Shown here in pieces: positions 24,070-36,893 of a stretch of 64,000 nt of DNA (positions are counted from its first letter, which is position 1; each line of letters opens with the position of its first letter). The stretch covers positions 59,372,001 to 59,436,000 of the forward strand of contig CM070903.1 of the NCBI GenBank assembly GCA_036417435.1, written 5' to 3'. Both the position numbers and the translations under genes were made by a program. The DNA comes from Inia geoffrensis. Lineage: Eukaryota; Chordata; Mammalia; Artiodactyla; Iniidae. The notes under the pieces were generated by a model that had not been told where the DNA came from, searched no databases, and saw only the letters and a list, made by a program, of their open reading frames with translations.

Positions 24070-26590
24070 CCACTCTGTTCACTTTATTCATATTAGGGAA
24101 GGTGTTATGTTTGATTTTGCAGTTTTTCAGATGCATGAAGTATGGAATGGGTAAATTTGCATAATTGTCATTTTTGCCTGAGTCATTTAGAAGATTTGGA
24201 AAAAATGTTGAAGTCTTCAAATATTTACATATTTAGTCTGATGAAGAAGTTCTTTAAAGTAACCTTTTTCAATATCTGGATCAAAAATTGGGCAAGAGCT
24301 TAGGAAAATGAGAGTCTAATCAACTTAAAAATGAAGTATTGCTGCAGATTGTATGCTAATATTTTACACTAATTTTTTTCTTCATTGTTAAGGTAACCCA
24401 AACACATTGTATAAAATGTGCAAAATACAAACTAGTTTGAGAAAGGTGAATTAAAAATCACTGGTGTGATTTCTTTTATTCCATTGTTCTTGTTATAGAA
24501 TAAGCATATGGACAAGGGAAGAGAAGATATTGGCTTGTAATGGGGGGTAACAGTGGAAATATCCAGAAATGATCAGATTGAGACTATGGATTAAGGACAA
24601 TATTGATAGGATTTGTTGATGGATAAAATGAAGAAGGAGGGAATAGAGAAGTGATAGAGATAGTAGAGGATAGAGGATATAGTGATAGAGTGATGATTCC
24701 TCAGATTTTGGCTTGAACATCTATGTGTAGTCCATGTGTATATGTGGGTGTATATATAAGACTGCACTCATTGTATGTGTGGTTTTAAAATTTACTTAAC
24801 ATTATATTAATGTATTTTTAATGCTATAAACATACCTTGAAATAAGATTTTCAGTGGTTTAATATTCACTCATATGATATGCTATAGCTTTTAATTTTCT
24901 CTCTATTTTGGGGGCAATTAAGGTGTTTTTTTCCCCTTTAATAAATAACATGGTAATGTTCTCAGGATCCACCTACTTCCTTGTCTCCTCAATTCAAAAA
25001 TATTTAACTTGAGGGAATTGACCAAGGTTTGCTGGAATTTCAACATAGCAAACCAACACGTGATAAAGTTAGTCGGGAATAGAAGGAACCAAGACTAGAG
25101 GTCATCATGGTTTCAGTCTTCCAAGGGGGCATGGTGAGATATAGCTCAGACCAGACTGGTGTGGCTTTCCAGGTCAGAATTGGTAGTGGCAGACAACTGC
25201 TGAGAGGGACATTTGTCTTGGATGCAGAGATGGCACTGTCCCCGAGGAATGAAAGACCTGGCAAGAGCCAGATGGCAGGGCCAGATCCCAGCTGGGAGGC
25301 AATTCTAAAGGAGAATCTCAAACATTTTTTTGAGGTCCACTTCGAAAGACAATCATGCTTTTATCCATCAGGGTAGGGCTTTGGGTTGGAGGATAAGGTA
25401 CCCAAGGCAGAGCTTCCTGTGGGAAGCTGCAGCTTTGAGGGGTATGAGAACTCAGCCCATCTCTAGGATTTAAGCAGCCAAACTGTGTCTTTGCCCCACT
25501 CTCTGGGTAAGAAGCAGTTCCTTATTGGGCTGTCTGCATTTGCCCAGGAAATCTCTGAGGCTGACCAAGCAAGGTGAAGGTCCTCCATTGTAGCTGGGAG
25601 GGAGCGGGGAAGGCTGTGATGGACATTGAAAACTTGCGTTCATTGAGTGTCTCTCCTGTGGGGCAATGGGAGTCAGGAGGGGCTGGAGATACGATAGAAA
25701 TACTAGAAACCCTCTGCCTTAAACTTGTGTCTTGGTCACACATTATGATATTGATTACTAACCATAAGTAATACTGTTTATATACGGTGCAGAGATGCAG
25801 TAACCAGTGTTTGAGGTGCCTAAGCAGTTGGAGGACTGTCTTAGCAGTACCTGAGTTCAAATTTATGTTTAAATTGTGTTTTCTCTTTGATGATAACTTA
25901 AAGAAAATATTTTTTTCCGTTTGAAATATAAGGCTTCACATTTACAGTGATAATTTGTGATTAAGAAGACATTTTCATAACTAAAACTGCAGTTTCTTAA
26001 GTTAATATTGTTCAAACTAGGGTCCAAAACATATTCTTATGGGTACATCCATTAAAAAATTTTTGTTTTCATAGTGGAAAATAGAATCCTAATCTTATCG
26101 TGGAAGAATGGGTGGGTTCGGATGGGTGCAAAAGGAGAAAGGTGTTTCCATGAGAGGAGAGAGTTAGATCAAGGATGATCATGGTGCCTCTGGGATGCCT
26201 GTGAACTTGAAGGATGCATCAGTTTCAGGTTTTTAAATACTCCACCCTGACCCTGATATGTCAGGAATATGGGGAACACTCCTTCCTCTACTATTACCTA
26301 CCTTTCTCTGGTGGATGCGGGAGCTTTATTAAGTCTTTTTGTTGAGAAGGTAACTCTCATAGTCCCCCTTTAAAGAATCATCTTCTAACCCTCATGTTAT
26401 TGATCAGTGTCTAACACAAAATTTTCTCTCTCTGCCAGAATGTGAATTTAGTTTCCTCAGGACTTAACTTCTGAGCGGTTAATGGTTCTTGCAGAGACAT
26501 CTAAAGGAAGGCCCATTGCAGCATCCCTTTGAGTTTTTGCTAGGTACTCAGGAAGCAGGTGGTCCTCCAGGGACTAGAAAACTAAAGGGA
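24070..26590. other. Intron 1, mostly unassigned; possible old L1 remnant at 24770-24960
   Basis: The 24770-24960 stretch resembles the antisense 3' part of old L1 elements, at low confidence. The remaining sequence up to coding exon 2 shows no named repeat, exon or RNA gene. Confidence 0.4.
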
Positions 26591-26879
26591 CATTGTCTTT
26601 TTTAGGTAACAACCTCATCTTGCACTTGTACTTGGTTAGGGATTTGTTCCTCTCAAATTTCATTGATGTCCTCTTGAGTTATTTTTCTTTGGTACAAGAA
26701 ACATCCCAGATCAGTGATCTTTATTCATCTTCATTTTGCAGGACAGCTTTTCTAGGTTTATTACTAAAACAGCGTTTGTGTTTTTTAATTACAACAGATT
26801 GGACTGCAAACCTATTTGTACTGATGTAGGCTGAAAAATGTGGTTCGTCTTTTTAAATCTTCTTTGTTACGTAAAGCTT

Positions 26880-26904
26880 TCTCTTTTTTTTTTTTCCTTT
26901 ACAG
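26880..26904 (+). other. PHLDB2: Splice acceptor of PHLDB2 first coding exon
   Basis: Continuous pyrimidine tract of about 19 bases followed by acag. The exon starts at 26905 with attccaacgag. An in-frame reading through the tract from 26838 is an intronic extension, not coding. Confidence 0.9.
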
Positions 26905-26918
26905 ATTCCAACGAGATT

Positions 26919-28253
26919 ATGGCAGAGCAGAGCCACATGCAAAAGCAGCTGGATTTACAGAATGGTAGCTTAGAGGCGGGCTTTGTGGCGAATTCCCTCG
27001 AAAACGATTCCCAAAACATGATGGAGGGCCTAAGCCCGAAGAAATATTCTTCCAGTCTGAGATTTAAAACCAATGGAGACTATTCTGGCTCCTATTTAAC
27101 CCTCTCACAACCTGTGCCTGCTAAAAGAAGCCCTTCTCCTTTGGGAACCAGTGTCAGAAGTAGCCCCTCCTTGGCCAAAATCCAGGGAACCAAGCAGTTC
27201 TCTTGCGATGGAAATGACAAAAATATTTCCGTGAAACCTCCCACCCCTTTACGCAGCACTTCACCCTCTCTTAGTGGATATCCTCTTGCGAGAACAGACT
27301 TTGATCATTTTACAGGCCGGGACACTGAAAGGTCCTTGAGGCTTTCAGAGAAGCCTCCCTATTCCAAATATAGCTCAAGGAATAAATCCCATGACAATGT
27401 CTACTTTCTCGGAGGGCTGGAAGGCCGAAAAGCATCTGGCTCACTCCTGACCATGTGGAATGGAAGTTCCCTGGGTGATACTGGCTCCTTGCCCATCGGT
27501 AGGTCAGGGGCAGCCAGCATGCCTTCAAGCCCAAAGCAAGCCAGGAAAATAAGCATCCAGGACAACCTGACACTTCAGCCCAAGTTGACCAGACACAAGG
27601 ATCTGGCATCTGAAAACATCAGTTTAAGAACTAGGAAGTACTCAAGCAGCAGCCTGAGTCACATGGGCGCCTATAGCCGATCTCTCCCCAGGCTGCACAG
27701 AGCCACAGAGAATCAGCTGGCACCTCTCAGTTTGCCTCCAAGAAGCTCTCTGGGCAATTACAAACGAACGAAACTGGGGGAAAAGGATCTACCTCATAGC
27801 ATCACAGACAATGACAATTACCTGAATTTTTCTTCTTTGAGCTCAGGAGCTTTACCCTATAAAACCTCGGCCTCTGAGGGCAATCCTTATGTGAGTTCCA
27901 CCCTCAGCGTCCCTGCCAGTCCTCGAGTGGCTCGGAAGATGCTTCTGGCCTCCACCTCCTCCTGTACCTCTGATGACCTTGATAGGGCTTCCTACTTGGG
28001 GACCAGCCCAGGTCCTTCATTCCCTCCCGGAGAGCTTGACAGAGCGTTTGCAGCCAGGAGGAACTTCTCGTGTGGGTCTGTTGAGTTTGATGATGCAGAC
28101 CCGGACAGCCTCAGACAGGCCTCAGGAACCCCCCAGCCTGTCCTTCGGGAACGGAAAAGCAGCATTAGCTCCATTTCAGGACGAGACGACCTGATGGATT
28201 ATCACCGGAGGCAGAGGGAGGAGAGACTCAGGGAGCAGGAGATGGAGCGACTG
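26919..28253 (+). CDS. PHLDB2: PHLDB2 (LL5-beta), first coding exon, residues 1-445
   Basis: PHLDB2/LL5-beta is a cortical scaffold that binds PIP3 through a C-terminal PH domain and helps anchor microtubule plus ends (CLASP, ELKS and liprin partners) at the basal cortex, podosomes and neuromuscular synapses. I recognise the N-terminus from memory of the mammalian protein: MEGLSPKKYSSSLRFK-like start, SPSPLGTSVRSSPSLAK (71-87) and SMPSSPKQARK (200-210). The exon opens after a strong pyrimidine tract and acag at 26901-26904; 14 nt of 5' UTR follow. The ATG at 26919 has A at -3 and G at +4. Coding ends at Leu445 before gtaatc at 28254, phase 0. The part is serine-rich and low in hydrophobic residues, so probably disordered, with basic phospho-type sites such as RERKSSIS (410-417). 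From about residue 423 it turns into a highly charged helix (HRRQREERLREQEMERL) that continues into the next exon. No frameshift or internal stop is seen. PHLDB1 is the nearest relative but lacks this match. Confidence 0.95.
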
Positions 28254-28289
28254 GTAATCTCATCTGACTTGACCTCAGTGTTTCATTGA

Positions 28290-29689
28290 ATAACTTCTTG
28301 GAGACAAACCCCAAGGATATATGCGTAGAATTTCCATGTGCACCAGCCTCTGGTCCCTTCCTAGATTTCCTCCTGCTAACCTTCCTCTTCCCAGATCACT
28401 AGTATTAGCCACAAATGGATAGTTTGAAAGCCTACGTGTGCCTAAGGTTATATTAAGTTGCTCTGCAGAGGTCTCACAAGTATAAATTCTTGATAAATCT
28501 AAAAAAGATAGCTGTGAATTTTACTGAATTGCTTTAGAAGTCTTACAAACTTCTCTCTTAAGACTATGAGGAAACGCTGATTTGTATTATTTATGTCATC
28601 AAATTTGCATGTATATGCTGTGATGGTAATAATCAATGAAATGACAACTCATTGGAAATTAGGCAGTAAGTTTCTCTGTATAGCAAGTTGTCTGTAAAGT
28701 TGAAAGGTTGCCCCAATGGTGCTCAACCTTTTTTCTGCACTGTATATATATAGACACACACACACCACTCCCTTCAGCCACGTCTTAGTACATATAGTGA
28801 CTCCAAACTACACATGCTCAAAAAAAATTACTGAGTTGTCTTTTTCTATGGATTTATGATTACTGTAAAAAATACTGAAAATAATAAGAGGAAACAGGAG
28901 AGTTCCACTAATGAATAAGAACAAACTGCTGCATTTTTCTATTTTCTTTTAAGCATAATTTTTTAGGGTGAATACCTGTAAGGTTATTTTGATTCATTAA
29001 TGATGAATGATTTCCTTAATGTGGGAAGCTGCAGGATGGTAAAGCTGATTTACAGACGTATAGGAATATCAAAAGTATTTTAGTTACTAAAAGAAAGTAT
29101 GCTGGAATAAGATTTCTGAATCATATACAAAACTAGTTAATGCCCTACAGGACAATAAAATTGTAACTCCTGGATTATAATGAACAGAAACTTTTGCATC
29201 TATACAGGACAGAATTTGCTTGAAATTTTAGAAAAATAATTATTCACATCACTCACAGTTTTTGATAAGTTAATGTCTATCCTTACAGAGTTTCCAAATA
29301 TCCTAATCACTAATAGTGAATGAAAACAAATGCGTATACCCCTAGAGAATTTGGTATTCTGTGGGTGGATGTTAGATGGTGCTCCAGTATGGCAGTTCCT
29401 TTGTTATCATAGATAATCTCCAAAGATTTTTCATGATCACAAAAGGCATTGTATTTGGGCCTGATTCATTGACATAAGCTAGAAAAACTTTTAGTTAGCA
29501 TATAAAAGCCTTCTTGTATATAGATAGCAAATCTAGTGCTATACTGTGCTGAACAACTGTCATTGATAAAGCCAGAGAATCAACTTCTATGATTTATTAA
29601 GTTACCTAGGAGAGCATTTCAATGGCTTCATCACTCCAGAGGTCTTCATCAAATGCCTTTATTTACTCTTCTGTTCTAAGGATAGGAAA
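28290..29689. other. Intron 2 start, no recognised feature
   Basis: A/T-rich single-copy looking sequence. A short TA/CA run lies at 28742-28766. No named repeat or RNA gene is recognised. Confidence 0.45.
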
Positions 29690-29696
29690 CCAAACT

Positions 29697-29987
29697 CTTA
29701 TTTATTTATTTATTTTTATTTTTGGCTGTGTTGGGTCTTTCTTGCTGCACATGGGCTTTCTCTAGTTGAGGTGAGAGGGGCTACTCTTTGTTGTGGTGTG
29801 CAAGCTTCTCATTGTGGTGGCTTCTCTTGTTGCTGAGCATGGGCTCTAGGCCAGCACGTGGGCTCGGTAGTTGTGGCGCACAGGCTTAGTTGCTCTGCGG
29901 CATGTGGGATCTTCCTGGACCAGGGCTTGAACCCGTGTACCCTGCATTGGCAGGAGGATTCTTAACCACTGCGCCACCAGGGAAGTC
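29697..29987 (-). mobile_element. CHR-1-type tRNA-derived SINE
   Basis: Antisense copy with TTTA-type tail at the left, the ttggctgtgttgggtcttt body and a head ending accactgcgccaccaggga. Target duplication CCAAACT at 29690-29696 and 29988-29994. Shorter than the other CHR-1 copies. Confidence 0.92.
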
Positions 29988-29994
29988 CCAAACT

Positions 29995-31017
29995 GGTTTC
30001 ATCTTTAGCACTTATATAAGAGTTGGTGAATTTTTCTTTCCTCTACTTTTCCCAAATCTGCTAAGGTTCCTGGCTATCCAGCAAGTGACCTTTTTACTGC
30101 CTATAGGGTTGGTGCCCTGTAAGCCACAAACAGGTCCTAGTTCAACTTCTTGGGAGAAGCTTTGGGTATTAGCTTCAGATATGAAGTTATAACCCTTTCT
30201 CCTTAATAAGGGGCTTGTCATATCTGGTGAAGTGAGGCTAATTTTTAAGTAAGACACTCTACATTTGGCCTCTGTTGTATTGTCTATTTGTCTGATTATA
30301 TTCCAGTAAAAGGGAGGACAGATTCTTATTGAGCCCATGCAAATAATGTTATTGCCATTAAAAAGTCTCAGAAAAAAATGTTTCTTCCTGAATCTGAAGG
30401 ACCAAGGAGAACAAACTAACATTAAACGAATGTTTCATTTAGTTTGTAACATCGGAGTCAACTAAATTGATGGTTAGAGACAGATCAGCATGAATGCTAA
30501 AAGGGTTTTCCCCATCAGAAGATAGAACATTAAGATAATGCCAATAATTTTCCAAAATACATGTCCACATTCATAAATTAGATTTCCAGTCTCAGTTCAA
30601 TCTGTTCTATGTAATTAATTCTTATTCCTCTAACCTTGGGTCATTAATTTGATTTCATGAAGTTATCTATTTCTGAAGTAAAAGAAATCCTGAAAATCTG
30701 ATTTAGCTTCTAGTACTATCTCATACTTGTCTATGTAATGTCAGCTCTTCTGTCAGCCTCTGACCCTAAGTCCATTCTTTGAATATCAAGAGTGAAGAGT
30801 ATCTGGTAAAGTTCTGTCCACGAGGCTCTAAGACTGTCTTTCTTTGTTAAAGGCACATCCTCACCTATAACTTAAGCAGAGTCTTTAGGAAAGCATGAGA
30901 GGAAATCGTGGACTACTGGGTGAGGGTAAGAGTAAGTGGCTATGGTTAATCTATGGTTAATTTAACAAACAGTTTCAGCGAGAAAGAGAATTTAAATCTT
31001 CTATTAGGCAATAAGTT
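29995..31017. other. Intron 2, no recognised feature
   Basis: No named repeat, exon or RNA gene is recognised. Confidence 0.4.
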
Positions 31018-31030
31018 GTTGATCTTATTT

Positions 31031-31366
31031 TTTTTAAATTTATTTATTTATTTATTTTTGGCTGCGTTGGGTCTTCATTGCTGTGCGTGGGCTTTCTCTA
31101 GTTGTGGTGAGAGGGGGCTACTCTTTGTTGCAGTGCGTGGGCTTCTCTTGTTGTGGAGCATGGGCTCTAAGCACGCAGGCTTCAGTAGTTGTGGCATGCA
31201 GGCTGAGTAGTTGTGGCTCGTGGGCTCTAGAGCGCAGGCTCAGTAGATGTGGCACATGGGCTTAGTTGCCGCACGGCATGTGGGATCGTCCCGGACCAGG
31301 GCTCAAACCCATGTCCCTTGCATTGGCAGGTGGATTCTTAACCACTGTACCACCAGGAAAGCCCAT
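31031..31366 (-). mobile_element. CHR-1-type tRNA-derived SINE
   Basis: Antisense copy, TTTA tail at left, head at right ending accactgtaccaccaggaaa. Target duplication gttgatcttattt (31018-31030) against gttggtcttattt (31367-31379), 12 of 13 identical. Confidence 0.93.
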
Positions 31367-31379
31367 GTTGGTCTTATTT

Positions 31380-32330
31380 AATCAGTGTTTCCCCTGAGGG
31401 TGAGAACGTATTACAGAGAGTGAGGACGTTGACATATATCCAGGGCCTTTCTGTGAAGTATGCAATCACTGAACTTTATGTTATAATATTTTGCCTGTAC
31501 AAAATTAGCCTAGGGAAGGCTGAGCTTCTCATTTGATTTGACAAATCTTCCTATGTATTTCTTGATAATGTTGAGCTATTTATCAAGAAGGGGCTTAACA
31601 AATAAACCTAATTATTTCTAGCATTCTTCTTTTTGTAAGGTTAAGAAAAAAATTCTTTGTCATTGCCCAATAGTCCTCTGGGAAAACTTAAAGACAGTTC
31701 AAATGTAGACGGTATCTTGGAAAAAATTTGTTTTCCTGAATTTAGGGTCTGATCTTGGGAAGGCGAAGTCAAATATTAATCAGAGATTTCGTTATTTGAA
31801 TAATATAGCGTTGTGGATGCCTGAGAAAAATGAATGTTCACAGTTTGGTTACCTAATAAAGTGAGAATAAGTTATTTATTATAAACAGTAAATCTTAAAA
31901 TAATCAGATGACGAACTGTTTTTGGTCATTTTAAATATGCAAGTATATATCCCAGTTAGGACAAGGCACAAAAGAGTACTCTTGTGAGATACTGAAACTC
32001 TTCTCTCTGGGCAGATGACAAAAAAAAAAATAAACTTTTGCTATCTTTTGCAAGCATAGGCTGATTTCTCCAAGATAAGTAAGTAAGTAATTTCAATAAG
32101 AGATAATTGCATTTTAGTTTTACATTAATAGGATACTTCTCATAAAAAAATTACTTCATAAATAAACTCATCAATGTTGTTCAAACTTTGCCAAAGTTTT
32201 AACATTTTATTACATCTTTACAGAATTAACTATTTGCAGATTTTACTTATTTATTTTACTTATTTATAAGTAACTATTACTTATAAAGTAAGTCAAATAA
32301 GCTCCCTTTCTGCAAATCTAAAATTTTTAA
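31380..32330. other. Intron 2, A/T-rich, no recognised feature
   Basis: Low GC with short tandem pieces such as aagtaagtaagtaa at 32078-32090 and repeated ttactta units at 32240-32290. No element is named. Confidence 0.45.
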
Positions 32331-32454
32331 TGTAACTTTATTTTATTAAAGTACAGTTGATTTACAGTATTGTATAACTTTCAGGTGTACAACATGGTGA
32401 TTCAACATTTTTATAGATTATACTCTACCTAAAGTTAGGATAAGATATTGGCTG

Positions 32455-32662
32455 GGGGCTTCCCTGGTGGCGCAGTGGTTGAGAGTCCACCTGCCGATGC
32501 AGGGGACACGGGTTCGTGCCCCAGTCTCGGAAGATCCCACATGCCGTGGAGCAGCTGGGCCCATGAGCCATGGCCACTGAGCCTGTGCGCCTGGAGCCTG
32601 TGCTCTGCAATGGGAGAGGCCACAATAGTGAGAGGCCCGCGTACCGCCAAAAAAAAAAAAAA
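32455..32662 (+). mobile_element. CHR-2-type tRNA-derived SINE, inside L1
   Basis: Sense-oriented copy in the L1 3' UTR. Head gggcttccctggtggcgcag, body ending gagaggcccgcgtaccgcc and an A tail. Target duplication AAGATATTGGCTG at 32442-32454 and 32663-32675 is perfect over 13 bp. Confidence 0.96.
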
Positions 32663-35213
32663 AAGATATTGGCTGTATTCCCTATACTGTACCATATATC
32701 CTTATAGTTTATTTATTTTATACATAGTAGTTTGTACCTCTTAATTCCCTACCCTTCTATTGCCTCTCCATCCCTCTCCCCACATGTTATCACCAGTTTG
32801 TTCTCTATATCTGTGAGTCTCTTTCTGTTTTGTTATGTTTATTCATTTGTTTTATTGTTTAGAGTCTACATGTAAGTGCTAACATACAGTATTTGTCTTT
32901 CTCTGGCTGACTTATTTCATTAAGCATAATATCCTCCAGGTCCATCCATGTTGTTGCAAATGGGAAAACTTCATTATTTTTTATGGCTGAGTAATATTCC
33001 ATTGTCTGTATATACATCTTCTTTATCCATCTGTTGATGAACTCTTAGGTTGCTTCCATATCTTGGCTATTGTAAATAATGCTGCTATGAACACTGGGGT
33101 GCATATGTCTTCTCAAATTACTGATTTCTGTTTTCTTTGGGTATGTACCCAGAAGTAGAATTGCTGGAGCATATGGTAGTTCTATTTTTAGTATTTTGAA
33201 GCATCTCCATACTGTTTTCCATAATGGCTCTGCCAGTTTACATTCCCACCAACAGTTTACTAGGGTTCCCTTTTCTCTACATCCTCACCAGCATTTGTTA
33301 TTTGTGGTCTTTTTGATGATAGCCATTTCAACAGGTGTGAGGGGATATCTCACTGTGGTTATGGTTTGCATTTTTCTGATGATTAGCAGTGTTGAGCATC
33401 TTTTCATGTGTCTGTTTACCATCTGTATGTCTTCTTTGGAAAAATGTCTTTTCAGGTCTTCCACCTATTTTTAAATTGAGTTGTATGAGCTGTTTATATA
33501 AATTTGATATTAACCCCTTATTGAATATATCATTTGCAAATATTCTCCCATCCAGTAGGCTGTCTTTTTGTTTTATTGGTGGTTTCCTTTGCTTTGCAAA
33601 AGCTGTGAAGTTTAATTAGGTCCCACTTGTTTATTTTTGCTTTTGTTTCCTTTGCCTGAGGAGAAAGATCCAAAAAAATACTGCTACAACTTATGTCAAA
33701 GAGTGTTCTGCCTATGTTTTCTTCTAGGAATTTTATGGTTTCTGGTTTTACGTTTAAGTCTTTAATCCATTTTGAGTTTATTTTTGTATATGGTGTTAGA
33801 GAATGTTCTAATTTCATTCTTTCACATGTAGTTGTCCAGTTTTCCCAGCATCACTTGTTGAAGAGACTGTCTTTTTTCCATTGTATATTCTTGCCTCCTT
33901 TGTCACAGAGTAATTGACCATTAGTATATGGGTTTGTTTCTGTGCTCTCTATTCTGTTACATTGATCTATGTGTATGTTTTTGTGCCAGCATCATACTAT
34001 TTGATTACCATAGCTTTGTAGTATAGTCTGAAATCAAGGAGTGTGATTCCTCCAGCTTTGTTCATTTTTGTCAAGACTGCTTTGGCTATGCAGGGTCTTT
34101 TGTGGTTACAAATAAGTTTTAGGATTATTCATTCTTATTCTGTGAAAAATGTCTTGGATATTTTGATAAGGATCACATTATATCTGTAGGTTGCTTTGGG
34201 TAGTATGGACATTTTAACAATGTTAATTCTTCAGATTCATGAACATAGGAAATCTTTCTATTTCTTTGTATCATCATCAATTTACTTCATCAGTGTTTTA
34301 TAGTTTTCAGAGTATAGGTCTTTCTCCTAGTTGATTAAATTTATTCCCAGGTATTTTATTCTTTTTGATGTGATTTTAAACAGGATCGTTTTCTTGATTT
34401 CTCTTTCTGACAGTTCATCATTAGTGTATAGAAAAGCAAGAGATTTCTGTATATTAATCTTGTATCCTGCAACTTTACTGAATTCCTTTATTAGTTCTAA
34501 GAGTTTTTTGTGGAGACTTTAGGGTTTTGAATATATGGTGTCATGCCATCTGCAAATAGTGACAGTTTTACTTCTTCCTTTCCCATTTTGATGCCTTTTA
34601 TTTCTTTTCTTATCTGATTGCTGTGGATAGCACTTCTAATACCATGTTAAATAGAAGTGACAAGAGAGGGCATCCTTGCCTTGTTCCTGGTAGTAGAGGA
34701 AAAGCTTTCAGCTTTTCACCATTAAGAATGATGTTAGTTATGGGATTGTCATAAATGGCCTTTAATATGTTGAGATATGTTCCCTATATGCCAACTTTGA
34801 TGAGAGTTTTAATCACGAATGGCTGTTGAATTTTGTTAAATGCTTTTTCTGTGTCTATTGAAATGGTTATGTGATTTTTATCTTTCTTTTTGTTAATGTG
34901 ATGTATTGCATTCGTTAATTTGTGGATATTGAATCATCGTTGCATCCCTGGAATAAATCCTACTTGATCATGGTGTATGATCCTTTTTTATATATTGTTG
35001 AATTTTTTTTTCCAAATATTCTGTTGAGGATTTTTGCACCTCTGTTCATTAGAGATATTGGTCTGTAATTTTCTTTCCTTCTTTCTTTTTTGTCTGGTTT
35101 TGGTATCAGGGTAATGGTGGCCTCATAGAATTTACTTGGGAGTGTTCCCATCTCTTTGATTTTTTGGAATAGTTTGAGAAGGATAGGTATTAGCTCTTCT
35201 TTATATGTCTTTT

Positions 35214-35422
35214 TTTTTTTTTTTTTTTTGCGGTACGTGGGCCTCTCACTTTGTGGCCTCTCCCGTTGCGGAGCACAGGCTCTGGACGCACAGGCTCAGC
35301 AGCCATGGCTCACGGGCCTAGCCACTCCGTGGCATGTGGGATTTTCCTGGACTGGGGCACGAACCCACGTCCCCTGCATCGGCAGGTGGACTCTCAACCA
35401 CTGCACCACCAGGGAAGCCCTG
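35214..35422 (-). mobile_element. CHR-2-type tRNA-derived SINE, inside L1 ORF2
   Basis: T run, then gcggtacgtgggcctctcac, head ending accagggaagccc. Target duplication TATGTCT plus T's at 35204 and 35423. The flanking L1 sequence resumes in register. Confidence 0.95.
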
Positions 35423-36012
35423 TATGTCTTTTAGAATTCCCTGTGAAGCCATCTGGTCCTGGATTTTTATTTACTGGGAGTTTTTTAAATTCTTCATTCA
35501 ATTTCACCACTAGTGATTGGTCTGTTCAGATTATCTATTTCTTCCTTATTCAGTCTTGGAAGATTGTGTATTTCTAGGAATTTATCCATTTCTTCTAGGT
35601 TGTCTAATTTGTTGGTTTATAACTGTTCATAGTATTCTATTATGATTTTTTGTATCTCTGTGATATTGGTTCTTCTCTTTTGTTTCTTATTTTATTTGTG
35701 CCCTCTTTTTTTTAATGAGTCTGGCTAAAAGCTTATCAATTTTATTTATCTTTTAAACAATCAGCTCTTGGTTTCATGAATCTTTTCTATTTTTTTGGTC
35801 TCTATTATATTTATTTCCTCTCTGATATTTATTATTTTCTTCCTTCTGCTGCCTTTAGGCTTTGTTTGTTCTTCCTTTTTTAATTCCTTTAGATGGCAGT
35901 CTAAGTTGTTTATTTGAGATTTTTCTTATTTCTTGAGATAGTCCTGTATTGCTGTAAACTTCCCTCTTACAACCACTTTTTCTGTGTCCCATAGGTTTTG
36001 GAAAGTCGTGTT

Positions 36013-36370
36013 TTGGGTTTTTTTTTAACTAATTATTTTATTTATTTTTGGCTGGGTTGGGTCTTTGTTGCTGCACATGGGCTTTCTCTAGCTGCAGTCA
36101 GCAGGGGCTGCTCTTCATTGCAGTGTGTGGGCTTCTCATCACGGTGGCTTCTCTTGTTGCAGAGCCTGGGCTCTAGGTGCATGGGCTTCACTAGTTATGG
36201 CATGTGGGCTCAGTAGTTGTGGCTTGTGGGCTCTAGAGCGCAGTCTCAGTAGTTGTGGCACATGAGCTTAGTTGCTCCATGGCATGTGAGATATTCATGG
36301 GCCAGGGATTGAACCCATGTCCCCTGCTTTGGCAGGCAGATTCTTAACCACTGTGCCACCAGGGAAGTCC
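36013..36370 (-). mobile_element. CHR-1-type tRNA-derived SINE, inside L1 ORF2
   Basis: Antisense copy with the ttggctgggttgggtcttt body and head ending accagggaagtcc. The duplication is short and unclear (gtttt against gttta). L1 sequence resumes at ttttcatttgtctc. Confidence 0.9.
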
Positions 36371-36848
36371 CTGTTTATTTATTTTCATTTGTCTCAGGGT
36401 ATTTTCTGGTTTCCTCTTTGATTTCTTCATTGGTCCACTGGTTTTTTAGTGGCATGTTGTTTAATCTCCACGTTTGTGTTTTTCCCATTTTTTTCCCTGT
36501 AATTGATTTTTAGTTTCATACCATGTGGTTGAAAAAGATGCTTAATATAATTTCTAGACTCTTAAGTTTGTTGGGATTTGTTTTGTGTCCTAGCATGTGA
36601 TCTTTCCTGGAGAATGTTCCACGTGCACTTGAAAAGAAATGTGTATTCTGCTGTTTTTGAGCGGAATGTCCTGTAGATATCTGTTAAGTCCAACCGGTCT
36701 ATATGTCATTTAAGACCATTGTTTTCTCATTGATCTTCTGTTTGGATGATCTGTCAATTGATGTAGGAGTGGTGTTAAAATCCTCTACTTTTATTGTATT
36801 ATTGTTAATTTCCCCCTTTATGTCTGTTAATATTTACTTTATATATTC

Positions 36849-36893
36849 AGGTGCTCCTATATTAGGTACATGTTAACTAATACAGGAGCACCT
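36849..36893. repeat. Inverted repeat, 17-bp arms, 11-base loop
   Basis: Arms at 36849-36865 (aggtgctcctatattag) and 36877-36893 (ctaatacaggagcacct) match as inverted copies at 16 of 17 positions. The second arm is absent from the other L1 copies at this place, so it is an added inverted duplication. Confidence 0.9.

Larger units (their letters stand above)
3949..26904 (+). other. PHLDB2: PHLDB2 intron 1 (inferred)
   Basis: This is the interval from the candidate exon 1 donor (gtgagt) to the acceptor before the first coding exon (long T tract, then acag). It holds an MER5A, an old L1, a 5 kb L1, two CHR-1-type and two CHR-2-type SINEs and one shorter SINE, all entered separately. The size depends on the exon 1 call. 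Confidence 0.55.

Noticed and set aside
26838..26918. N-terminal extension of PHLDB2 by 27 codons from an upstream in-frame ATG
   Set aside because: It reads through the pyrimidine tract and the acag acceptor, so it is intron. The recognised protein starts at 26919.
28254..28289. C-terminal extension VISSDLTSVFH after exon 2
   Set aside because: It follows a good gtaatc donor, and the family sequence continues exactly at 61891. It would matter only if the intron were retained.
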